From: Flavobacteriales bacterium
GTDB lineage: Bacteria > Bacteroidota > Bacteroidia > NS11-12g > UBA955
Direction of reading: 5' to 3'
Assembly (NCBI GenBank): GCA_947463125.1
Contig: CANHQZ010000017.1
Span: 1-37,718 of the forward strand
DNA length: 37,718 nt
Shown: positions 32,138 to 37,718 of the stretch, one piece after another
How positions within the stretch are numbered: position 1 is the stretch's first letter
How the letters are laid out: every line of letters begins with the position of its first letter
Translations under genes and position numbers: made by a program
Notes under the pieces: model-generated
The model's database searches: none
Told to the model about the DNA's origin: nothing
Seen by the model: the letters and a program-made list of their open reading frames with translations, nothing else

Positions 32138-35100
32138 TTATTCTATAAATGATACTTCCAGACCCAGACCTCTCAATTCGTGTACAAGTACATTGAATGA
32201 TTCGGGGGTTCCGATATTACTCAGGTTTTCACCTTTCACAATGGCTTCGTATGCCTTGGCTCTGCCGGTGATGTCATCAGACTTAACGGTCAGGATTTCG
32301 CGCAGGATGTTGGATGCACCGAATGCTTCCAGCGCCCACACTTCCATCTCACCAAAACGCTGTCCACCGAACTGCGCCTTACCACCCAGCGGCTGCTGTG
32401 TAATGAGGCTGTATGGTCCGATTGAACGTGCGTGCATCTTGTCATCTACCATGTGACCCAGTTTCAGCATGTAAATAATACCTACTGTGGTGGGCTGATC
32501 GAACTTTTGACCCGACAAACCATCATTCAGATATACCAGACCATTGATGGGAATACCGGCTTTATTGGTCCACTCTTCAATCTCTGCATTGCTGGCACCA
32601 TCGAAAATCGGGGTAGCGAATTTCACACCCAGTTCTTTTCCGGCCCAACCCAAAACAGTTTCATAAATCTGTCCAAGGTTCATACGCGAAGGTACGCCCA
32701 GCGGGTTCAGTACGATATCCACAGGCGTTCCGTCATCCAGGAATGGCATATCCTCTTCGCGAACGATTCTGGCTACGATACCTTTGTTACCGTGGCGTCC
32801 TGCCATTTTATCACCCACTTTCAGCTTACGCTTGGTGGCTACATAAACTTTGGCCATCTGCAAAATACCGGTAGGCAGTTCATCACCCACGCTGATGGAA
32901 TAGTGCTCGCGCTTGAAGTTGGTAACCTTGTCGTTGTATACATTGATATAATTTGTCAATGCACGAACGATAAGTTCATTCTTCTCCGCATCGGCTGTCC
33001 AGTTGTGGTAGTTAACATTGCTGTAATCAATGCTCATCAGATTTTTCTGGGTAAACTTGGTACCCTTGCTGATCAGTTCCTCGCTGTACATGTTGTAAAC
33101 TCCCTGGCTGGTTTTACCATTCACAATCTGGAACAACTTTTTAACCAGTTCTTCCTTGAACTCGGCCATTTCGCGCTTATGGTTGTCTTCCAGTTTCTGG
33201 AGTCTTCCCTTATCGCTGGCACGAATGGACTTATCCTTTTTGCTCTTGCTGAACAGTTTTTTCTCAATTACAACACCATCGGTACCGGGAGGCGCCTTCA
33301 GTGAAGCATCTTTCACGTCACCGGCTTTATCGCCGAAAATAGCACGAAGCAGCTTCTCTTCGGGTGAAGGTTCAGTTTCTCCTTTAGGTGTGATTTTACC
33401 GATAAGAATGTCGCCTTCTTTTACCTCAGCACCAATGCGAATCAGACCGTTCTCATCGAGATTACGGGTCATTTCATCACTCACATTGGGAATATCATTG
33501 GTCAGTTCTTCTTCACCGCGCTTGGTATCGCGAACTTCCAATTCAAACTCGGTAATGTAAACGGTGGTATACCAATCGTCTTTTACTACTTTTTCGGAAA
33601 TCACAATCGCATCCTCAAAGTTGTAACCTTGCCATGGCATGAACGCTACTTTAAGGTTGCGTCCCAAAGCAAGTTCACCGCCTTGTGTTGCGTAGCCTTC
33701 GCAAATTACCTGACCTTTGGTAACCTTATCACCCTTCTTCACGATGGGATGAAGATTGATACATGAATTCTGGTTTGTTCTGCGGAACTTGGTCAGCTGG
33801 TAAGTTTTGGTGTTTCCGGTAAAGCTCACCAGATCGTCGTCTGAGTTGTGCTCGTAACGGATTCTGATTTCGCGGGCATCCACATATTCAACTACACCAT
33901 TGCCTTCGGCGTTGATGAGTGAGCGGCTGTCGCGGGCTACCTTTTCTTCCAGGCCAGTTCCGACAATGGGGGCTTCAGGCTTTACCAGTGGCACAGCCTG
34001 ACGCTGCATGTTTGATCCCATCAGTGCACGGTTGGCATCGTCATGCTCAAGGAACGGAATCAGCGATGCGGCAATCGATACAATCTGGTTGGGAGCTACG
34101 TCCATGTAATCCAGTTTGGAGGGATCTACCAGCGGGAAGTCACCTTCCTTGCGGCTTTTTACCAGAGCGGTTTTAAAGTTACCCTTGGCATCAACCTCAG
34201 CATTTGCCTGGGCGATGGTTTTCCCATCTTCTTCTTCAGCGCTCAGGTAGGTAATACCTTCTTCAATCTTGCCATCAACCACCTTACGGTAAGGGGTTTC
34301 GATGAAGCCCATATTGTTGATTTTGGCGTGTACGCAAAGAGAGGATATCAAACCAATATTGGGACCTTCTGGCGTTTCAATGGTACACAGACGACCGTAG
34401 TGGGTGTAGTGTACGTCACGCACTTCGAAACCGGCTCTTTCGCGGCTCAAACCACCCGGACCCAGTGCTGACAGACGACGCTTGTGCGTAATTTCTGCCA
34501 GAGGATTGATCTGATCCAGGAACTGAGAAAGCTGGTTGGTTCCAAAGAATGAATTGATTACGCTGCTCAGGGTTCTGGCATTTACCAGATCCTGGGGGGT
34601 AAACACTTCATTGTCGCGGATATTCATTTTTTCACGGATGGTGCGGGCCATACGGGCCAGACCTACACCGAACTGTGCATAGAGCTGCTCACCAACGGTA
34701 CGAACGCGACGGTTGCTCAGGTGATCGATATCATCCAGGGCTTCCTGTCCGTTGTAAAGGTGTATCAGGAACTTGATAATGCTGATGATGTCATCTTTTG
34801 TAAGAACCTTCACATCCATCGGCGTGTTCATGTTCAGCTTCTGATTGATACGGTAGCGTCCCACATCACCCAGATCATAACGCTTATCAGAGAAGAACAG
34901 ACGCTCGATGATACCCCTTGCGGTTTCCTCATCGGGCGGATCTGCGTTTCTGAGCTGACGGTAAATAACCTCCAAAGCCTCTTTACCGTTATTTGATGTA
35001 TCTTTCTGAAGGGTATTGTAGATGATATCGAAATCGATGTTTCCGGTATTCTCGGTGTTCAGGATAACGGTTTTTACACCGGCATCCACAATAACATCTA

Positions 35101-35941
35101 TATGTTCATCCGCGAGGATGGTATCACGCTCAAGGATAACTTCGTTTCTTTCTATTGAAACAACCTCACCTGTATCTTCGTCAACGAAGTCTTCAATCCA
35201 GGTGCGGAGTACCCTGGCTGCAAGTTTGCGGCCAATAACCTTTTTAAGACCAGTTTTGCTAACCTTAACCTCTTCGCTCAGTCCAAAAATATCAAGGATA
35301 TCCTTGTCACTTTCGAAACCGATGGCGCGGAGAAGGGTTGTTACGGGGAATTTCTTTTTGCGATCGATGTATGCATACATCACGGCATTCACATCGGTAG
35401 CAAATTCAATCCAGGATCCTTTAAAAGGAATCACCCTGGCTGAATACAGCTTGGTTCCGTTGGAGTGAATACTCTGACCAAAGAACACACCGGGTGAACG
35501 GTGTAACTGGCTTACGATTACCCTTTCAGCACCATTAATAATAAAAGTGCCATTGGGTGTCATGTAGGGAATGGTTCCCAGGTAAACATCCTGAACGATG
35601 GTTTTAAAATCTTCGTGCTCAGGATCATTACAACTCAATTTCAGCTTTGCTTTCAGCGGTACGGCATAAGTAAGGCCGCGCTCAATGCATTCCTGAATAG
35701 TATATCTTGGCGGATCTACGAAATAGTCAAGGAATTCCAGAACAAAAATGTTTCTGGTGTCTGTAATGGGGAAGTTTTCACGGAACACCATGAAAAGGCC
35801 TTCGCCTTCGCGTTTATCGGCAGGAGTGTCGAGCTGGAAAAATTCCTGAAACGACTGCAGCTGCACATCGAGAAAATCGGGGTATTCAATGGCGTGTTTT
35901 ACTTTGCCAAAAGAAACCCTGCTGTTTTGTAGTGTGCTCAA
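32138..35941 (-). CDS. rpoB: DNA-directed RNA polymerase subunit beta
   Basis: A 1267-residue beta subunit. The rifampicin region reads [14 protein letters not shown] then [15 protein letters not shown], and [10 protein letters not shown] follows. KPGD-like catalytic segments and the C-terminal [19 protein letters not shown] are present. The only possible start is TTG at 35941: an in-frame stop lies five codons upstream and the conserved N terminus ([15 protein letters not shown]) begins ten codons in. Two sites near the rifampicin pocket differ from E. coli (Asn518 equivalent is Ile, Pro564 equivalent is Thr). The 100-base gap to rplL contains a strong hairpin. Confidence 0.99.
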   Translation of the reverse strand: MSTLQNSRVSFGKVKHAIEYPDFLDVQLQSFQEFFQLDTPADKREGEGLFMVFRENFPITDTRNIFVLEFLDYFVDPPRYTIQECIERGLTYAVPLKAKLKLSCNDPEHEDFKTIVQDVYLGTIPYMTPNGTFIINGAERVIVSQLHRSPGVFFGQSIHSNGTKLYSARVIPFKGSWIEFATDVNAVMYAYIDRKKKFPVTTLLRAIGFESDKDILDIFGLSEEVKVSKTGLKKVIGRKLAARVLRTWIEDFVDEDTGEVVSIERNEVILERDTILADEHIDVIVDAGVKTVILNTENTGNIDFDIIYNTLQKDTSNNGKEALEVIYRQLRNADPPDEETARGIIERLFFSDKRYDLGDVGRYRINQKLNMNTPMDVKVLTKDDIISIIKFLIHLYNGQEALDDIDHLSNRRVRTVGEQLYAQFGVGLARMARTIREKMNIRDNEVFTPQDLVNARTLSSVINSFFGTNQLSQFLDQINPLAEITHKRRLSALGPGGLSRERAGFEVRDVHYTHYGRLCTIETPEGPNIGLISSLCVHAKINNMGFIETPYRKVVDGKIEEGITYLSAEEEDGKTIAQANAEVDAKGNFKTALVKSRKEGDFPLVDPSKLDYMDVAPNQIVSIAASLIPFLEHDDANRALMGSNMQRQAVPLVKPEAPIVGTGLEEKVARDSRSLINAEGNGVVEYVDAREIRIRYEHNSDDDLVSFTGNTKTYQLTKFRRTNQNSCINLHPIVKKGDKVTKGQVICEGYATQGGELALGRNLKVAFMPWQGYNFEDAIVISEKVVKDDWYTTVYITEFELEVRDTKRGEEELTNDIPNVSDEMTRNLDENGLIRIGAEVKEGDILIGKITPKGETEPSPEEKLLRAIFGDKAGDVKDASLKAPPGTDGVVIEKKLFSKSKKDKSIRASDKGRLQKLEDNHKREMAEFKEELVKKLFQIVNGKTSQGVYNMYSEELISKGTKFTQKNLMSIDYSNVNYHNWTADAEKNELIVRALTNYINVYNDKVTNFKREHYSISVGDELPTGILQMAKVYVATKRKLKVGDKMAGRHGNKGIVARIVREEDMPFLDDGTPVDIVLNPLGVPSRMNLGQIYETVLGWAGKELGVKFATPIFDGASNAEIEEWTNKAGIPINGLVYLNDGLSGQKFDQPTTVGIIYMLKLGHMVDDKMHARSIGPYSLITQQPLGGKAQFGGQRFGEMEVWALEAFGASNILREILTVKSDDITGRAKAYEAIVKGENLSNIGTPESFNVLVHELRGLGLEVSFIE

Positions 35942-35992
35942 TTTTTTTGTTTTTTAGGGTAATACAATGGATGTTTAACTCAATAAACGCCC

Positions 35993-36017
35993 AAAAGGCC
36001 CGCGGAAATCCGGGGCC
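35993..36017 (-). terminator. GC-rich hairpin followed by TTTT between rplL and rpoB (candidate attenuator)
   Basis: On the minus strand an 8-pair GC-rich stem with a one-base bulge and a 4-base loop is followed by four Ts and then GGG. It has the form of a weak intrinsic terminator. Known biology: rplL and rpoB are separated by a partial terminator in E. coli, lowering polymerase relative to ribosomal protein output. Confidence 0.55.
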
Positions 36018-36041
36018 GTTTGGGGTTGTGTTTGTTGGAAA

Positions 36042-36422
36042 TTACTTGACCTCAACTTCAGCGCCCGCTTCTTTAAGTTTAGCTGCAAGATCTTCGGCTT
36101 CGGCTTTCGAAACTTTTTCTTTAACAGCTTTGGGGGCGGCGTCTACGAGGTCTTTGGCTTCTTTCAAACCGAGTCCGGTCAAATCTTTTACGATTTTAAC
36201 CACATTCAGTTTGTTAGCGCCAGCGTTTTTGAGGATTACATCAAACTCGGTTTGTTCCTCAGCGGCGGCACCGGCACCACCACCCGCTGCGGGTGCGGCT
36301 ACGGCTACTGCAGCAGCTGCAGGCTCAATACCATGCTCTTCCTTCAGGATTTGAGCAAGTTCATTTACCTCTTTTACAGTGAGATTTACCAACTGATTCG
36401 CGAATTCTTTCAGATCTACCAT
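36042..36422 (-). CDS. rplL: 50S ribosomal protein bL12 (L7/L12)
   Basis: A 126-residue stalk protein: N-terminal dimerisation helices (1-35), Ala/Gly-rich hinge (about 36-55) and the C-terminal factor-binding domain with [32 protein letters not shown] and [14 protein letters not shown]. It recruits translational GTPases to the ribosome. ATG 36422, 36 bases after rplJ; AT-rich leader without Shine-Dalgarno. Confidence 0.99.
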   Translation of the reverse strand: MVDLKEFANQLVNLTVKEVNELAQILKEEHGIEPAAAAVAVAAPAAGGGAGAAAEEQTEFDVILKNAGANKLNVVKIVKDLTGLGLKEAKDLVDAAPKAVKEKVSKAEAEDLAAKLKEAGAEVEVK

Positions 36423-36458
36423 TGTTTTATTGTTTTTTGAGTTTTTTAAATTAGTTAA

Positions 36459-36983
36459 TTATTCTTTTGAGTCGGCTACTGCCTTTACCAAACCGGCAAT
36501 TTTTTGACCGGCATTACCTTGCAGTGCGCTGATAACATTGCGTGCAGGTGATTGCAACAGGCCAATAACTTCACCGATAAGTTCATTTTTGGTTTTAAGC
36601 TTGATGATTTCTTCCAACGCTCCATCGCCAAGAAAAACACTATTATCTATCCAGGCACCTTTCAAAATGGGAAGATCGCCCTTGTCGCGGAAAGTTTTCA
36701 TGGCTGTGGCAGGCGCTTTCATTTGATCTGAAATCATCACGCAGGTTGAACCCGCCAGTGCATTCTTCAAATCACCAAAATCCTTACCGCTGTTGTCCAT
36801 GGCAATGTTAATCAAGGTGTTTTTAGCCATGCGCATACTAACACCGCTGTTAAATAACAAACGGCGGAAAGCATTGGTTGCATTGGCACTAAGACCGGTG
36901 GTGTCGGCCAGATAAACCACGTCATTATTCTTGAAGGTTTCCGTAAGTTCGGCAACCACGGCTTGTTTTTGTTCTTTGTTCAT
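36459..36983 (-). CDS. rplJ: 50S ribosomal protein uL10
   Basis: A 174-residue stalk base protein starting MNKEQKQAVVAELTETF; ADTTGLSA and MAKNTLINIAM are conserved rRNA-contact parts. The C-terminal helix binds bL12 dimers. It starts two bases after rplA, so no separate L10 leader exists here and it is co-transcribed with rplA. Confidence 0.98.
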   Translation of the reverse strand: MNKEQKQAVVAELTETFKNNDVVYLADTTGLSANATNAFRRLLFNSGVSMRMAKNTLINIAMDNSGKDFGDLKNALAGSTCVMISDQMKAPATAMKTFRDKGDLPILKGAWIDNSVFLGDGALEEIIKLKTKNELIGEVIGLLQSPARNVISALQGNAGQKIAGLVKAVADSKE

Positions 36984-36985
36984 AA

Positions 36986-37681
36986 TCAGATTCCTGGAAT
37001 GGATTTAACATCAATATTCACACCGGGACTCATGGTACTGCTCATGTAGATACTTTTGAAATAGGTACCCTTTGCGGCAGACGGCTTCAGTTTATTGAGA
37101 ACCTGAACCAGTTCCAGTGCATTTTCGCTCAATTTATCGGCGTCAAAAGAAACCTTACCCACCGAAGTGTGAATGATTCCTGTTTTGTCGACTTTAAAGT
37201 CAATTTTACCGGCCTTCACCTCGGTAACGGCTTTTCCCACTTCCGTGGTAACGGTTCCGCTCTTTGGGTTTGGCATCAGGTTTCTTGGACCCAGCACTTT
37301 ACCCAGACGGCCCAGTTTGGCCATTACACTTGGAAGTGCGATGATGATGTCAATATCGGTCCACCCACCGGCGATTTTTTCGATGTAGTCATCAAGACCT
37401 ACGTGGTCAGCACCGGCATCTTTGGCCTCTTGCTCTTTATCAGGAGTACAAAGAACCAGCACGCGAACGGTCTTACCCAAACCGTGTGGCAGGCTCGCTA
37501 CACCGCGTACCATTTGATTGGCCTGACGAGGATCCACACCGAGACGAACGTCGATATCTACAGACGCGTCGAACTTGGTGGTTGTAATCTTTTTTACGAT
37601 TTCGCAAGCTTCTTTCAGCGTGTATGACTTGGTGCTGTCATATTTGCTGAGCGCTTCTTTTCTTTTTTTACCAACTTTCAT
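36986..37681 (-). CDS. rplA: 50S ribosomal protein uL1
   Basis: A 231-residue protein of normal length, with the two-domain uL1 layout. [20 protein letters not shown] and [14 protein letters not shown] are in domain I, and [20 protein letters not shown] is the rRNA-binding signature. It forms the mobile L1 stalk at the E site. ATG 37681; the last 37 bases of the window lie upstream and show neither a promoter nor a recognisable end of rplK. Confidence 0.99.
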   Translation of the reverse strand: MKVGKKRKEALSKYDSTKSYTLKEACEIVKKITTTKFDASVDIDVRLGVDPRQANQMVRGVASLPHGLGKTVRVLVLCTPDKEQEAKDAGADHVGLDDYIEKIAGGWTDIDIIIALPSVMAKLGRLGKVLGPRNLMPNPKSGTVTTEVGKAVTEVKAGKIDFKVDKTGIIHTSVGKVSFDADKLSENALELVQVLNKLKPSAAKGTYFKSIYMSSTMSPGVNIDVKSIPGI

Positions 37682-37718
37682 TTTCTTGCTTCTTTAAAAG
37701 GTTTAAAAGGGCGCCTCA

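Noticed and set aside
32432-33304. Open frame of 290 codons on the plus strand
   Set aside because: Antisense to rpoB, no recognisable domain and no promoter or start context.
1-37718. CRISPR array, prophage, insertion sequence or defence island
   Set aside because: No regularly spaced direct repeats, transposase, phage structural gene or recognisable defence gene was found on either strand.

Overview
The window is an ordinary chromosomal segment of a member of the Bacteroidota. The evidence is a Bacteroidetes-type serine palmitoyltransferase homologue, a large PorU2-like C25 protease with a type IX secretion-style C-terminal domain, a Mrp ATPase without the CxxC pair, and repeated -7 promoter boxes of the form TAnnTTTG. 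Almost no gene has a Shine-Dalgarno sequence. The class cannot be fixed from the sequence alone; something near Chitinophagia or Sphingobacteriia is a guess. I see no phage, insertion sequence, CRISPR array, rRNA or tRNA.

Layout. 1-4.0 kb (minus): a TatD nuclease running off the left edge, a crotonase-fold hydratase, a comEC gene broken by an in-frame TAA, and a protein with a long acidic linker. 4.1-4.6 kb (plus): thymidine kinase. 4.6-12.1 kb (minus): a UbiA-like membrane protein, the Fe-S assembly pair nfuA and mrp, a small DUF6787-like membrane protein and the 1693-residue PorU2-like protein. 12.1-18.9 kb (mostly plus): an RsmI-like methylase, serine palmitoyltransferase, a ComEA-like helix-hairpin-helix protein, acyl-CoA dehydrogenase, rpsU, xerC and hpf, with a minus-strand glycosylasparaginase between rpsU and xerC.

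18.9-25.9 kb (minus) is a tightly packed seven-gene row: deoxynucleoside kinase, thioesterase, BatA/VWA protein, a dihydroorotase homologue without its metal ligands, SpoU methyltransferase, saccharopine dehydrogenase-like protein and a RidA protein resembling 2-aminomuconate deaminase. An MsbA-like ABC exporter (plus) follows. From 27.8 kb to the right edge, rplA-rplJ-rplL-rpoB-rpoC run on the minus strand.

The genes cover ribosome and RNA polymerase synthesis and ribosome hibernation, nucleoside salvage, Fe-S cluster assembly, sphingolipid synthesis, acyl-CoA and amino-acid catabolism, DNA uptake and protein export. No new multi-gene system stands out. The most informative signals are regulatory: a perfect TGTGA-N6-TCACA palindrome placed about 41.5 bases before the predicted hpf transcript start; -7 boxes followed after exactly four bases by a start codon at several genes, predicting leaderless mRNAs; and a GC-rich hairpin between rplL and rpoB. 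Gene-level oddities are the interrupted comEC, the pseudo-dihydroorotase, and rpoB with TTG as its only possible start.
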